Notes: generated by a model from the letters alone, not told the origin. DNA of 55,385 nt from an uncultured Neomegalonema sp. (GCA_937958625.1 CALGNO010000061.1:1-55385); one strand, 5' to 3'; numbered from the stretch's first letter, positions 24,718-34,766 are shown. Made by a program: numbers and translations.

Positions 24718-25542
24718 ATGACGAACCGCTCTCCTATCGGTGTTTTTGACTCCGGGCTCGGTGGACTGACCGTGCTGGCGGCGCTGCGTCGGGCGATGCC
24801 GGTGCAGGATTTCATCTATCTCGGTGACAATGCCAACGCCCCCTACGGCTCGCGAACGCCTGACGAAGTAACGACGCTGACCCGCGTTGCGGTCGCGCGA
24901 CTGTTTGCGCTGGGATGTCCGCTCGTCTTGATCGCCTGCAATACGGCCTCGGCCATCGCCCTGCGCGATTTGCAGCAACGATGGCTGCCAACGGTCGCGC
25001 CACAGCGCCGGATTCTAGGGGTGTTCGTGCCATTGATCGAGGCGCTGACCGGGCGCGGCTGGCGCGAGGAACCCGGCGAGGCACCGGTGCGCGAGGCGGT
25101 TTTCTTCGCCACGCCCGCCACCGTTTCCAGCGGCGCGTTTACGCACGAGGCGCGGCGGCTTGCCCCGGATCTGACTGTGATCGAACAGGCGTGCCCCGGC
25201 CTTGTTGACGCCATAGAGGACGGTGAGCCGCCAGAACCGAGCGTTACCCAAGCCGTCGAGGCGGCCCTGAAACGCGGATCGCCCGAGGCCGCCTTGCTCG
25301 GCTGCACCCATTACCCCCATGCGGAGGCGGCATTTCGCGCGACCTTGCCCGCCGGAATGCCGGTCCTGTCGCAACCAGACATCGTCGCCGAAAGCCTCGC
25401 GCGCTACCTCGACCGGCACCCGCAGTTCCGGGGCGGTACAGGTTGGCTCGATTGCCTGACGACCGGAGACCCCGCCCATGTCGGCGCGCGGGCGACGGCT
25501 CTGTTCGGACGATCTTTGCCTTTTGAACGTATGGATGACTGA
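24718..25542 (+). CDS. murI: Glutamate racemase
   Basis: Cofactor-independent racemase providing D-glutamate for peptidoglycan (cytosol). It is 274 residues. The two catalytic cysteines are Cys74 in IACNTASAI and Cys196 in LGCTHYP, with Asp11 in GVFDSGLGGLTV. YLGDNANAPYG is also typical. The ATG at 24718 was chosen because the fold starts there; an ATG at 24697 would add seven residues. It follows the rpsI terminator, so its promoter must lie within about 35 bases of the terminator or the gene is served by read-through. Confidence 0.95.
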   Translation: MTNRSPIGVFDSGLGGLTVLAALRRAMPVQDFIYLGDNANAPYGSRTPDEVTTLTRVAVARLFALGCPLVLIACNTASAIALRDLQQRWLPTVAPQRRILGVFVPLIEALTGRGWREEPGEAPVREAVFFATPATVSSGAFTHEARRLAPDLTVIEQACPGLVDAIEDGEPPEPSVTQAVEAALKRGSPEAALLGCTHYPHAEAAFRATLPAGMPVLSQPDIVAESLARYLDRHPQFRGGTGWLDCLTTGDPAHVGARATALFGRSLPFERMDD

Positions 25543-25606
25543 GGGTCCGATTGCGTGCAGGACGCTATTCCCGTAAGGGTTTGGCTCATTTTCTTGGGAG
25601 GGCGCA

Positions 25607-26635
25607 ATGGGCGCGATACGGACGGCTATTCTGGGCGCAAGCGGCTATACGGGAGCAGAGCTTGTGCGTCTGCTGTCGGTGGCACCGGAATATCGTATCG
25701 TGGCCCTGTCAGCGGATCGCAAGGCCGGTTCCGAGATGCGCGCTGTCTTCCCCCACCTCGCCAATCTCGAGCTGCCGATCCTGAAAAGGGTCGAGGAGAT
25801 CGACATGGGCGAGGTCGATCTGGTCTTTTGCGCGTTGCCCCATGCCACAACCCAGCGGATCGTCGCGGGTCTGCCCGCGCATCTGCGTATCGTCGATCTG
25901 TCGGCGGATTTCCGTCTGCGCGATCCGGCGGCCTATGCTCAATGGTATGGCGGCCAGCATACCGCGCTCGATCTGCAAGCCACGGCTGTCTATGGCCTGC
26001 CGGAATTTTACCGAGACGACATTGCCTCGGCGCGATTGGTGGCCAGCACGGGCTGTTATGTCGCCACAGGGGCAACGCCGCTGATTCCGTTGGTGGAGCA
26101 GGGTGTGATCGACCCGGACGAGATCATCATCGACGCCAAGTCGGGGGTCAGCGGCGCGGGTCGGGCCGCGAAAGAGGGAACGCTGTTCGCCGAGGTTTCC
26201 GAGGGCTTCCACGCCTACAATATCGGCGGCCATCGCCACACGGCGGAATACGATCAGGAACTGTCCAAGGCGGCGGGCCGCGATGTGAAAGTGACTTTCG
26301 CGCCGCATCTCGTTCCGCAAAATCGCGGGATTCTCGCGACGATCTACGTTCGCGGCGATGCGGCGGCGGTACATAAGACCCTCGCGGATCGCTTTGCCGA
26401 CGAGCCATTCTGCCATGTACTTCCCATGGGCGAGACGCCCCACACCCGCCACGTGCGCGGCTCGAACCAGTGCCGCATGGGCGTGGTTGCGGATCGCCGC
26501 CCGGGCAGGGCTATTGTCGTCTCGGTGCTCGATAATCTGGTGAAAGGGGCGTCGGGACAGGCAATCCAGAACGCCAACATCATGTTCGGATTGGATGAAA
26601 CCACCGCGCTGACCCAGGCACCGCTCTTCCCATGA
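25607..26635 (+). CDS. argC: N-acetyl-gamma-glutamyl-phosphate reductase
   Basis: Third step of arginine biosynthesis: NADPH-dependent reduction of N-acetylglutamyl phosphate to the semialdehyde. It is 342 residues, the long ArgC type. NADP loop [10 protein letters not shown] (10-19); catalytic Cys150 in [12 protein letters not shown]; conserved [11 protein letters not shown] and GSNQCRMGV later. The ATG at 25607 has GGGAGG just upstream (about 25596-25601). Its stop overlaps the YihY/BrkB ATG, so the two are coupled. No other arginine gene is nearby. Confidence 0.96.
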   Translation: MGAIRTAILGASGYTGAELVRLLSVAPEYRIVALSADRKAGSEMRAVFPHLANLELPILKRVEEIDMGEVDLVFCALPHATTQRIVAGLPAHLRIVDLSADFRLRDPAAYAQWYGGQHTALDLQATAVYGLPEFYRDDIASARLVASTGCYVATGATPLIPLVEQGVIDPDEIIIDAKSGVSGAGRAAKEGTLFAEVSEGFHAYNIGGHRHTAEYDQELSKAAGRDVKVTFAPHLVPQNRGILATIYVRGDAAAVHKTLADRFADEPFCHVLPMGETPHTRHVRGSNQCRMGVVADRRPGRAIVVSVLDNLVKGASGQAIQNANIMFGLDETTALTQAPLFP

Positions 26636-27522
26636 AACTCAAGCACAGGCTCATGCGCGTCTACCTGGTGTTCAAGCACGCGACCCTCTATTTCGTGCGC
26701 GACGACGGGTCGGCGCTGGCCGGATATATGGCTTATACAGCGCTGCTGGCGTTGTTTCCGTTTCTGATCTTCGCCACGGCGCTGACCGGTCTCTTGATCG
26801 GCACCGAGGGCGTCGAGCCGGTCATGGAGTTTCTCTACGGCGTTCTGCCGATCAATGTCGTGGAGACGATCCGCCCGGTTCTGAAAGAGGTTGTCGCAAA
26901 CCGGTCCGGCAAGGTGCTGGGCCTCTCGGCCCTCGGTGCGATCTGGGTGGCGTCGAACGGATTCGAGGCCCTGCGCGTCGGGCTGGAGCGTGCGTATCAG
27001 ACCAAGGCATATCGGTCGTTTTGGCTCAACCGATTGATTTCGATCAGCTTTGTTCTAATTGCGGTCGTAGCATTCTTTCTGCTGGCCGTTCTGATCGTAT
27101 TCGGCCCGGTTATCGCCTCGGTGGCGCAGGAAATCTTCGGGGTCAGTGACTATAACGTCGGTTTGTGGACGTATTTCCGCTTTGCCTCCGGAGCGATTAT
27201 CCTGATCCTGTTTCTGGTCGGCGTACACTGGTTGCTGCCCGGCACGCGCCCCGGCGTGCCGATCGTGCGCGGCGTCTTGCTGACGGTCTTGTTATGGATG
27301 CTGCTGGCGACGGCATTCTCGATCTACTTTCGTTTCGTGCCGAGCTATGCCATCACCTACGGCACTCTCGGGGGTGTCATCGCGACGCTCTTGTTTTTCT
27401 ATGTTTCAAGCGCGATTTTCATATTCGGTGCCGAGGTCAACTCTGCTGCGGGTGCCGGTGAATCGCGGGTCGAACTTGATGCCTCGCACGGAAAAGATGA
27501 CGGTTCGGCACCTCTGATCTGA
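26632..27522 (+). CDS. YihY/BrkB (UPF0761) family membrane protein
   Basis: A 296-residue inner-membrane protein with about six helices. [22 protein letters not shown] near the N-terminus, the [22 protein letters not shown] block, and [31 protein letters not shown] near the C-terminus are family hallmarks. The family was once annotated as ribonuclease BN or virulence factor BrkB; both assignments are unreliable, and the function is not known. It overlaps argC by ATGA and is followed 13 bases later by ccmE, so a three-gene transcript is likely. Confidence 0.93.
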   Translation: MKLKHRLMRVYLVFKHATLYFVRDDGSALAGYMAYTALLALFPFLIFATALTGLLIGTEGVEPVMEFLYGVLPINVVETIRPVLKEVVANRSGKVLGLSALGAIWVASNGFEALRVGLERAYQTKAYRSFWLNRLISISFVLIAVVAFFLLAVLIVFGPVIASVAQEIFGVSDYNVGLWTYFRFASGAIILILFLVGVHWLLPGTRPGVPIVRGVLLTVLLWMLLATAFSIYFRFVPSYAITYGTLGGVIATLLFFYVSSAIFIFGAEVNSAAGAGESRVELDASHGKDDGSAPLI

Positions 27523-27535
27523 AGGAGACACGGTT

Positions 27536-28003
27536 ATGGCGAGGATGCGCAAGAAACAGCGGGTCATGCTGCTCGTTTTCGGCGGTGTTGCGCTGGCGAT
27601 GTCGACGATCCTGGTGTCGCTGGCGATGCGGGACTCCATCGTGTTCTTCTTCGGCCCTAGCGAGTTGATGGAAAAAGAAGCCGCCGGAGAAATCGCCCCC
27701 TCCCGCCGCCTGCGCGTCGGCGGCATGGTCGTCGAAGGCTCGGTTGTCCGGGGTCAAGGTGAGACGGTGACCTTTGAGGTGACAGACATGGAGAACGTGG
27801 TCGAGGTCGCCTATACCGGCATCCTGCCAGACTTATTTGCCGAAGGGCAGGGCGTTGTGGCCGAGGGCTCATATGCCCAGGGCAAGTTCACCGCCGCCAC
27901 CGTCCTTGCCAAGCATGACGAAAAATACATGCCCCGCGAGGTCAAGGACATCATGAAGCACGAAGGCGAAGACGGCAGCTATAGCTACGCTCCCGAAAGC
28001 TGA
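27536..28003 (+). CDS. ccmE: Cytochrome c maturation haem chaperone CcmE
   Basis: Periplasmic haem chaperone of System I cytochrome c biogenesis, anchored by one N-terminal helix (about residues 8-30). It is 155 residues. The covalent haem-binding His127 lies in VLAKHDEKYMP with the conserved Tyr131. RLRVGGMVVEGSV and YTGILPDLFAEGQGVVAEG are the OB-fold blocks. Other ccm genes (ccmF, ccmH) that often follow are not in the window; after ccmE the context changes to inositol genes, which marks a break in conserved order. Confidence 0.96.
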   Translation: MARMRKKQRVMLLVFGGVALAMSTILVSLAMRDSIVFFFGPSELMEKEAAGEIAPSRRLRVGGMVVEGSVVRGQGETVTFEVTDMENVVEVAYTGILPDLFAEGQGVVAEGSYAQGKFTAATVLAKHDEKYMPREVKDIMKHEGEDGSYSYAPES

Positions 28004-28128
28004 GCGCGGATATATAATTGCTTGCGGCGGGGCAGAGCTTTTCCCCGATCCATGTCGTTCTAAGGTCTCCAAGGTGGCCGGAAAACGGTGTGCATCAAGG
28101 GCACAGGGAATTATCGGCTCTCGCTGAA

Positions 28129-29286
28129 CTACCGATACATAGGCGGCAACGCATCGACCCACCCGCCCTCTGATTTCGCCGAGGCAACCGCCGCATGGAC
28201 CGCCGCCATCGAGCGCAGGCCGTCCTCGGCGCTTGGGAATTGGGTCGCGGCGGGATCGGGGGCGCGGCCTTCCTTCTGCGCCCGGATACATTCGGCGAGA
28301 TCGGTGTAAATATTGGCAAAGGCCAGCGGCATCCCCTCGGCATGGCCCATGGTGACGCGAGAGGCGCGGTCGGCTTCGGGGGACAGGCCCGCCTCGCCGC
28401 GTTCGATGATCTGGTTGCGGCCTCCGGTCGGGGTCCAAACGAGCTGATTGGGCTGTTCCTGCGCCCAACGCAGGCCGCCCTTCTCGCCGAAGACCTGAAG
28501 CGTCAGACCGTGCATCCGACCGACGGCAATCGCCGAGGTCCACAGCCGCCCGGTCGCGCCGCCATCCATGCGGAAATTCACCATCGCGTCGTCTTCGAGT
28601 TGCCGGGAGGGCAGAGCCGAGATGAAATCGGCACTCAAGCGCGTTACTTCTTGCCCGGTGACGAAACTTGCCATGTGGAGCGCATGGATGCCGCAATCGG
28701 CTAACTGTGCCGACACGCCCATCTGCGCCGGATCATAGCGCCAACGGATGCGCGGATTGTCGGCATCGGTGGCATCGGCGTGGTGGCCGTGGGAGAACTC
28801 GGCCACAACGACGCGCACGGCCCCCAGATCACCGCGCGCTACCATCGCTCGCATGTGCCGCACCAGCGAATAGCCGGAATAGCCGTAATTCACCGCGCAG
28901 AGACGCCCGGTGGACTGCGACAGGCGCACGATCTCTTCGCCTTCTTCCACCGTAACTGTCATCGGTTTTTCGCACAGCACGTTGAACCCGGCCTCGAGAA
29001 ACGCCTTGGTGATCTCGAAATGGGTATCGTTGGGCGTGGCGATTGTGACGAGGTCGATCCGGTCGTCCCGCGCGCTTTCCCCTGCCAGCATTTCGCGCCA
29101 GTCTCCATAAGCGCGGTCAGGGGCGATGCCAAGGCGCTCGGCATAGGCGCGGCCCGCATCGGGGCGATGATCGAGGGCGCCCGCCACAAAGGAAAACGCG
29201 CCATCCAGCCCGGAACCGAGGCGATGGGCCGGGCCGATCTGACTGCCTTCGCCGCCGCCGATCATGCCCCAGTTCAGTCTTTTCAT
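28129..29286 (-). CDS. Gfo/Idh/MocA family oxidoreductase (second in iol cluster)
   Basis: A 385-residue NAD(P)-dependent sugar/polyol dehydrogenase. It has an N-terminal Rossmann fold (WGMIGGGEGSQIGPAHR), the catalytic Lys in LCEKPMTV, and a Asp-x3-His pair in QLADCGIHALHMASF. The longer insert before the motif and the GEGSQIG start differ from the other Gfo/Idh protein in this cluster. The substrate is probably an inositol, inosose or related sugar acid, given iolE, iolG and iolD nearby. It is the last of three minus-strand genes; a 1-base gap separates it from iolE. Confidence 0.9.
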   Translation of the reverse strand: MKRLNWGMIGGGEGSQIGPAHRLGSGLDGAFSFVAGALDHRPDAGRAYAERLGIAPDRAYGDWREMLAGESARDDRIDLVTIATPNDTHFEITKAFLEAGFNVLCEKPMTVTVEEGEEIVRLSQSTGRLCAVNYGYSGYSLVRHMRAMVARGDLGAVRVVVAEFSHGHHADATDADNPRIRWRYDPAQMGVSAQLADCGIHALHMASFVTGQEVTRLSADFISALPSRQLEDDAMVNFRMDGGATGRLWTSAIAVGRMHGLTLQVFGEKGGLRWAQEQPNQLVWTPTGGRNQIIERGEAGLSPEADRASRVTMGHAEGMPLAFANIYTDLAECIRAQKEGRAPDPAATQFPSAEDGLRSMAAVHAAVASAKSEGGWVDALPPMYR

Positions 29287-29287
29287 G

Positions 29288-30175
29288 TCAGAATCCGATT
29301 GATTCGAGGTAAGCGCGGTTTACGCGTGCATCGTCCAGCGGCGAGGTGGTTCCCGACGGATCGCAATCCTGCTCGACTGTGCACCATCCTTCGAATCCGG
29401 CATCGAGCAGCACTTGGCGAACGGCAACGAAATCCACATCGCCATCGCCGAGATTGCAGAAAATGCCCTGTCCGCAGGCATCGTAGAACCCGGTGCGTTT
29501 TTGGATCACGTCCGCCTTTACCGCAGGATCAATATCCTTGAAGTGCATGTAGTTGATGCGGCTCATATGCCGCTTCATAAAGGCGACGGGGTCAAAACCG
29601 GCATAGGAATGGTGGCCGGTGTCGAAACATATGCCGAGAATTCTTTCGTCGATCTCATCCAGCAAGCGCTCCAATTCCGGCTCGAAATCCATGAACCCGG
29701 CGGCATGGGCATGGATGCCGACGGTCAGGCCGTATTCCTCGGCGCCCATACGGGCGATTGTCGCGATGCGGTTGCGATAGGTTCCCCATTCCGCCGGCTT
29801 CATGTTTTCGGCTTCCGCCACGCGGCCAGCGGTGGGTGCACGGCGCGGCGAGATCGAGTCGATCAGCACGAGATGCTTGGCCCCATGGGCGACCAGTGCC
29901 TTGCAGGTGCGCACGGCCCCGTCGATTACGTCGTCCCAGGCATCTGGGTCGTGGAACGGCCTGAAGACGACGCCGCCGATCAGGGTTTGATCGAATTCAT
30001 CCAAAGCTTCGCTGAGGATCGACGGTTCCTCGGGCATGTACCCGACAGGCCCGAGTTCGATCCCTGTATAGCCCGCCTTCGCGTTCTCCTCCAAAACCTG
30101 TCGCCAGGGTGGGTTTCGAGGATCATCGGCAAATTCGACACCCCATGAACACGGGGCGTTGCCTACTGTTATCAT
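29288..30175 (-). CDS. iolE: Inosose dehydratase IolE-like TIM-barrel protein
   Basis: A 295-residue sugar phosphate isomerase/epimerase-type TIM barrel. In myo-inositol catabolism IolE dehydrates scyllo-inosose to the dione that IolD hydrolyses. The start NAPCSWGVEFADDPRNPPW is the IolE signature; metal-ligand blocks GIHAHAAGF, CFDTGHHSYAG, MHFKDID and VEQDCDPSG follow in order. Its position between two dehydrogenases and divergent from iolD supports inositol use. It is transcribed with iolG and the second Gfo/Idh gene. Confidence 0.92.
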   Translation of the reverse strand: MITVGNAPCSWGVEFADDPRNPPWRQVLEENAKAGYTGIELGPVGYMPEEPSILSEALDEFDQTLIGGVVFRPFHDPDAWDDVIDGAVRTCKALVAHGAKHLVLIDSISPRRAPTAGRVAEAENMKPAEWGTYRNRIATIARMGAEEYGLTVGIHAHAAGFMDFEPELERLLDEIDERILGICFDTGHHSYAGFDPVAFMKRHMSRINYMHFKDIDPAVKADVIQKRTGFYDACGQGIFCNLGDGDVDFVAVRQVLLDAGFEGWCTVEQDCDPSGTTSPLDDARVNRAYLESIGF

Positions 30176-30186
30176 GCGCGTGCTCC

Positions 30187-31290
30187 TTAAAACTCCGCAA
30201 CCGAACGCCAGTCCCTTGCGGCGTTGGAGGCGCGTGCGGCGGCGATAACCTTGCTGACCTCGAGCCCTTCGCGAAAGGTCGGCCAGACGGCCTCGCGAGT
30301 CTCGATGGCGTGGAGAAAGTCCCGCGCCTCGATGATGATCTGGTCCTGATAGCCGGTGCCGTGGCCCGGACCTTGGCAGAACGGCGCATAATCCGGATGG
30401 GCGGGGCCGGTCAATATCTTGCGAAAACCGCGCTCGGCCTCTGGCCCTTCGGCGGTGTAGAGCCAGAGCGCATTCTGGTCTTCCTGATCGAAGCGGATCG
30501 CCCCCTTGGTGCCGTGAACCTCATAAGCATATCCCATCTTCCGCCCCGTCGCGATACGGCTGAAGAACAGATGGCCCGTGGCACCGCCGTCGAACCGCAC
30601 CATCATCTGTGCCTGATCGTCATTGCCCGCCGGTAAGCCGCCGCGCATGGCGTGGACGACGGGAATTTCGGCCATCACCTCGGTAATCGGCCCGATCAAA
30701 GCCCTCGCCCCATTGACCATATGCGGTGCGAGATCGCCGAGCGTGCCATTGGCCTCACCCTCGCTGCGCCACGTCGCAGGGGCATCCGGGTCGGCGTAGA
30801 AATCCTCGGTATGCTCGCCGCGAAACCATGTCACCGTGCCGATGCGGCCCGAGGCGATCAGGTCGCGGGCATAGCGGGAGGCGGGCGTGCGGATGTAGTT
30901 GAAGCCGATCATATTCGCGCAGCCAGACGCCTCCGCGGCCTCCGTCATCGCCCGCGCGTCGTCCATCGACGCACCGAGCGGTTTTTCGCAGAGCACATGC
31001 TTGCCAGCCGCAAAGGCGGCCTCGGCGATGGCGCGGTGGGTTTCTTGCGGTGAGGCAATCACGACGGCTTCGACATCCGGGTCGGCGACCAGATCCTGCC
31101 AGCTATCGGCGGCTCGCTCGAAGCCATAGGCGGCTTGATAGCGCCGGGAAGAGTCGAGCGATGATCCGCAGATCGAAATGAGCCGGGGCCGTAAAGCCGT
31201 ATCGAAGACCGAGGCAACGGCGGCCATGGCGACCGAATGGGCCTTGCCCATATAGCCACCGCCCACGATGCCAATCCCGATCTTGGCCAT
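30187..31290 (-). CDS. iolG: Inositol 2-dehydrogenase-like protein (Gfo/Idh/MocA)
   Basis: A 367-residue NAD-dependent dehydrogenase expected to oxidise an inositol to inosose. The Rossmann loop is GIVGGGYMGKAHS, catalytic Lys lies in LCEKPLGASM, and the Asp-x3-His region in TLGDLAPHMVNGA. The ATG at 31290 (MAKIGIG) was chosen over one six codons upstream because it is the usual beginning of the fold. It is the first gene of the minus-strand set; 115 bases separate it from the divergent iolD, which should hold a shared regulatory region. Exact substrate is not certain. Confidence 0.85.
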   Translation of the reverse strand: MAKIGIGIVGGGYMGKAHSVAMAAVASVFDTALRPRLISICGSSLDSSRRYQAAYGFERAADSWQDLVADPDVEAVVIASPQETHRAIAEAAFAAGKHVLCEKPLGASMDDARAMTEAAEASGCANMIGFNYIRTPASRYARDLIASGRIGTVTWFRGEHTEDFYADPDAPATWRSEGEANGTLGDLAPHMVNGARALIGPITEVMAEIPVVHAMRGGLPAGNDDQAQMMVRFDGGATGHLFFSRIATGRKMGYAYEVHGTKGAIRFDQEDQNALWLYTAEGPEAERGFRKILTGPAHPDYAPFCQGPGHGTGYQDQIIIEARDFLHAIETREAVWPTFREGLEVSKVIAAARASNAARDWRSVAEF

Positions 31291-31405
31291 ACTGCCCCCA
31301 ATGCCCAAAATCCGATTGCGCCACGTCTTTATTTGCGTAACGCTTCTGATCCTTGGCGGTCAAGACTGCCGCCCGACAAATCCCTTTCAGCCCGGAGTTT
31401 CAAGG

Positions 31406-33280
31406 ATGACCGCTGCGCCCGATACGATCCGTTTGACCACGGCTCAGGCCATCATCCGCTGGCTCGCCGCGCAGTATATCGAGATAGGCGGCGAACGGCA
31501 GCGCGTGTGCGGCGGCGGCTTCGGCATTTTCGGTCATGGCAATGTCACCTGCCTGGGCGAAGCGCTCTATGACCATCGCGAAGAGTTGCCGCTCTATCGC
31601 GGACAGAACGAGCAGAGCATGGGCTTTGCCGCCGCTGGATACGCCAAGTATCACCTGCGCCGCCGGTTCATGTTCTGCACGGCATCGGCGGGGCCGGGGA
31701 CCGCGAACCTGCTGACGGCGGCGGCGCTGGCCCATGCCAATCGGCTGCCGATGCTGATGCTGTGCGGCGATACGTTTCTGACGCGCCTGCCTGACCCCGT
31801 GCTGCAACAGCTTGAGCATTACGGCAACCCGGCGCTAAGCCTGAACGATGCCTTCAAGGCCGCCTCGCGCTATTGGGATCGCATTACGCACCCGGCGCAG
31901 ATCGTTCAATCCTTGCCCGCTGCGCTGGCGACGATGCTGGACCCGGCAGATTGCGGACCTGCCTTTATCGGGCTGCCTCAAGACGTACAGGGCTGGGTAT
32001 GGGATTACCCGCTTGCCTTCTTCGAGGAACAGACCCATCGCATTCGGCGACAGACGCCCGACGAGGCAGACATCGCGGATGCCGTCGCGCTTTTGGCCGG
32101 GGCCGAGCGTCCGCTGATCATCGCCGGGGGCGGGGTGCAGTATTCCGGGGCCGTTGCGGCGCTGACCGACTTGGCCGAGGCGCGCAATATCCCGGTTGTC
32201 GAGACCATCGCCGGGCGCGCGAATATGACCGCCGAGCATCCGCTCAATATTGGCCCCCTCGGCGTGACCGGATCAAACAGTGCAAACCACATGGCCGAGC
32301 GCGCCGATGTCATTCTGGCAGTCGGAACAAGGCTACAGGATTTCACCACCGGCTCCTGGACGGCCTTTGCTAAGGACGCACGGTTTATCTCGCTGAATGC
32401 GGCACGCCATGACGCGATCAAGCATCGGTCCTGTCCTGTTGTCGGCGATGCAAAGCTGGGGCTGACCGCGATGGCGGGGGGTCTCGGTGACTATCGCGCG
32501 CCGGACGTGTGGACCGATGAGGCCAGGGCTCAACGCGCGAAATGGGACGCCTATGTCGCGGACAACACCAGCGCCGAGAACAACCGCCCCAACTCCTACG
32601 CTCAGGCCGTCGGCACAGTGAACGCACTTTGCCACCCTCGCGACCGAGTTGTCGCAGCGGCAGGAGGCCTGCCCGCCGAAGTCACAGCCAACTGGCGCAC
32701 GCTCGATATCGGCACGGTCGATGTGGAGTTCGGGTTTTCTTGCATGGGATATGAGCTTGCCGGGGCATGGGGCGCACGGATCGCGCAAACCGAGGTCGAG
32801 CCGGAGCGAGACACGATCACGTTCTGCGGCGACGGCTCGTATCTGATGCTGAATTCGGACATCTATTCATCGGTCCTGACCGGCAAAAAGATCATCGCGC
32901 TTGTTCTCGACAATGGCGGGTTTGCGGTCATCAACAAATTGCAGAACAACACCGGCAATGAGAGTTTCAACAACCTGATCAAGGACTGCCCGACGGTGCC
33001 CGGGCCGTTCGCGGTCGATTTCGAGGCCCATGCCCGCTCAATGGGTGCCAACGCCGAAACCGTCGCCAACCCGGCGGAACTCGCGGACGCCTTCAAGCGT
33101 GCCAAGGCAGCCGACAAGACCAGCGTCATCGTCATGAAGGTCGACGCCTATGAGGGCTGGACCGCCGAGGGCCATACGTGGTGGGAAGTCGGCACGCCGC
33201 ATATCACGACGAACGACCGCGTTCGCGAGGCGCATGTCGAGTGGGAAAGCGCGCGTATGCGGCAGAGGAGGGGTGTTTGA
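31406..33280 (+). CDS. iolD: 3D-(3,5/4)-trihydroxycyclohexane-1,2-dione hydrolase IolD
   Basis: ThDP-dependent ring-opening enzyme of myo-inositol degradation, 624 residues. YRGQNEQSMGFAAAGYAK is the ThDP-activating Glu region, HANRLPMLMLCGDTFLTRLPDP is characteristic of IolD rather than acetolactate synthase, and GDGSYLMLNSDI...LDNGGFAVI is the ThDP/Mg2+ motif. The ATG at 31406 has GGAG 8 bases upstream; a longer frame to 31268 overlaps iolG. It is divergent from the iolG operon. iolA, iolB and iolC are not in the window, so a complete pathway requires genes elsewhere. Confidence 0.93.
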   Translation: MTAAPDTIRLTTAQAIIRWLAAQYIEIGGERQRVCGGGFGIFGHGNVTCLGEALYDHREELPLYRGQNEQSMGFAAAGYAKYHLRRRFMFCTASAGPGTANLLTAAALAHANRLPMLMLCGDTFLTRLPDPVLQQLEHYGNPALSLNDAFKAASRYWDRITHPAQIVQSLPAALATMLDPADCGPAFIGLPQDVQGWVWDYPLAFFEEQTHRIRRQTPDEADIADAVALLAGAERPLIIAGGGVQYSGAVAALTDLAEARNIPVVETIAGRANMTAEHPLNIGPLGVTGSNSANHMAERADVILAVGTRLQDFTTGSWTAFAKDARFISLNAARHDAIKHRSCPVVGDAKLGLTAMAGGLGDYRAPDVWTDEARAQRAKWDAYVADNTSAENNRPNSYAQAVGTVNALCHPRDRVVAAAGGLPAEVTANWRTLDIGTVDVEFGFSCMGYELAGAWGARIAQTEVEPERDTITFCGDGSYLMLNSDIYSSVLTGKKIIALVLDNGGFAVINKLQNNTGNESFNNLIKDCPTVPGPFAVDFEAHARSMGANAETVANPAELADAFKRAKAADKTSVIVMKVDAYEGWTAEGHTWWEVGTPHITTNDRVREAHVEWESARMRQRRGV

Positions 33281-33337
33281 TATGCGCATGAACGTTTGAT
33301 TTGCCGATGACTTCATCCGGCAGAACAACGTGGCCGC

Positions 33338-33538
33338 TTGATTTTGTTGAGGGAAGAGCCGATAAGCAAAAAGAAGCGCTCACATACTGATTGGATCGCG
33401 CAAGAGCGCACCCAAATCAGAAATAGCCTGAAGTTCTGCTTGAACCCTAACTGTACAAATCAGACCTCTAAAATTGCATGGTGCCACACGATCGTACGCG
33501 ATGCGCTCTCAAACGATCGTCACGATTGCATATTCTGA
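33338..33538 (+). pseudogene. Possible truncated Cys/His protein fragment
   Basis: A 66-codon open frame containing SKKKRSHTDWIAQERTQI then FCLNPNCTNQTSKIAWCHTI. The C-x4-C-x11-CH pattern resembles the N-terminal zinc-binding part of larger proteins, so this may be the surviving start of a decayed gene rather than a complete protein. Its last 22 codons lie inside the duplicated unit: the second copy (about 34139-34199) encodes a similar CHTIVSDALSNDRHDCIF but with a stop just before it. Expression is doubtful. Confidence 0.3.
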
Positions 33539-33593
33539 GAAATTATCGTATTTAATGGTCTACTAAAAAATGTCGGAATCTGATTTTTAGTTA

Positions 33594-34099
33594 ATGAAAA
33601 AACGATTTAAGCGAATATTTTTTCTACTCTGTTTAATTTTATTGATTGAGCGGGCATTGGTTAGTTTGCTTAATGCAAATATTTTGCGGGGAGATGTACA
33701 CTTTCGCGAAAGATTGAATTCGGAAAAATAAATTGGAACTCTATTTTTCTATCAAAAAACTGGGTATGTAAAAGTTATCAAAAGTACATATATGTATACC
33801 ACACATGTTTTCGAGAATTTGGCGATGTTTATGGCTATTCTTATTTCAGTATTAGGCCATATATGACATTTAGTCGATTTTTTTGGCCTACAGATGATAA
33901 TTTTCGATACATAACCTTTGGCGCATTAGGTTATAATCCGGGAAAATTTTTGGGAATTGTGCTATTGAATGGAGTATGGGAGCGTTGTATTGTTGAAAAT
34001 GACGTAAAAGTGGAAAATATGATTGATAGTTACTGTGGACGCGCTCCAAATCTTAAGCTTATCGAAGCCGGAAATTGGAATAATGATTACATTAAGTGA
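33594..34099 (+). pseudogene. First copy of duplicated membrane-anchored protein gene, frameshifted
   Basis: Begins MKKRFKRIFFLLCLILLIERAL like the intact copy downstream, but a stop (TAA at 33729-33731) follows LNSEK. Removing the effect of one missing base in the A-run at about 33724-33730 restores the full match: NWNSIF, KNWVCKSY, YHTCFREFGDVYGY, IRPYMTFSRFFWPTDDNFRYITFGALGYN and WNNDYIK. This is therefore a -1 frameshift in a homopolymer. It could be a real mutation, a slippage site, or a sequencing error. The 3' part alone is open from 33863 to 34099. Confidence 0.82.
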
Positions 34100-34259
34100 A
34101 GCTATTGTCCATGAGCAGTTCGCTAGGATCCAAAACTAAGATTGCATGATGTCACACGATCGTAAGCGATGCGCTCTCAAACGATCGTCATGATTGTATA
34201 TTCTGATAAATTATCGTATTTAATGCCCTGCTCGAAAACTTAGAACCTAATGTTTAGTA

Positions 34260-34766
34260 ATGAAAAAACGATTTCAGATAATATTTTTTGTATTATTAGC
34301 GATTTTATTGATTGAACGATTATTAATTTATGTCCTTAATGCTAATATTCTACGGGGAAACGTACACTTAAATGAGAGACTAAATTCGGAGGAAGTGAAT
34401 TGGGATTCGATATTTAAAACTAAAGATTGGTCATGCAAAAGTTACGATCATTACATTTACAAATACCATACATGCTTTCGAGATTTCGGTGATGTTCCAA
34501 AATATTATTATCATGATATTAGGCCATACCTTACATTAAGTCGAATTATTTGGCCCACTGATGATAATTTTCGTTACATAGATTTTTCGGTGCTAGGTTA
34601 CAATGAGGGAACTATTATTGGATATGTACTCTTGAATGGGATATGGGAACGATGTAGTATTAATAAAAACTTTGTATCAAGAAGTACAGATTCTAGTTAC
34701 TGTGGAGATGTTCAGGGGCTTAAACTAATGGAATCAGGGGTTTGGAATAATGACTACGTTAAATGA
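34260..34766 (+). CDS. Membrane-anchored small protein, intact duplicate, unknown
   Basis: A 168-residue protein with a single N-terminal helix (about 5-28, after MKKRF) and a soluble, probably periplasmic, domain. Conserved between the two copies: LNANILRG, VHLNERLNSE, the CKSY and YHTCFRDFGDV cysteines, IRPYLTLSR, WPTDDNFRYI, GYVLLNGIWERCS and SYCG near the end. Cys residues at four conserved sites could form two disulfides. I do not recognise a family. The gene is very AT-rich and has no close relation in style to the flanking core genes; a role as an immunity-like or accessory envelope protein is speculation. Confidence 0.65.
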   Translation: MKKRFQIIFFVLLAILLIERLLIYVLNANILRGNVHLNERLNSEEVNWDSIFKTKDWSCKSYDHYIYKYHTCFRDFGDVPKYYYHDIRPYLTLSRIIWPTDDNFRYIDFSVLGYNEGTIIGYVLLNGIWERCSINKNFVSRSTDSSYCGDVQGLKLMESGVWNNDYVK

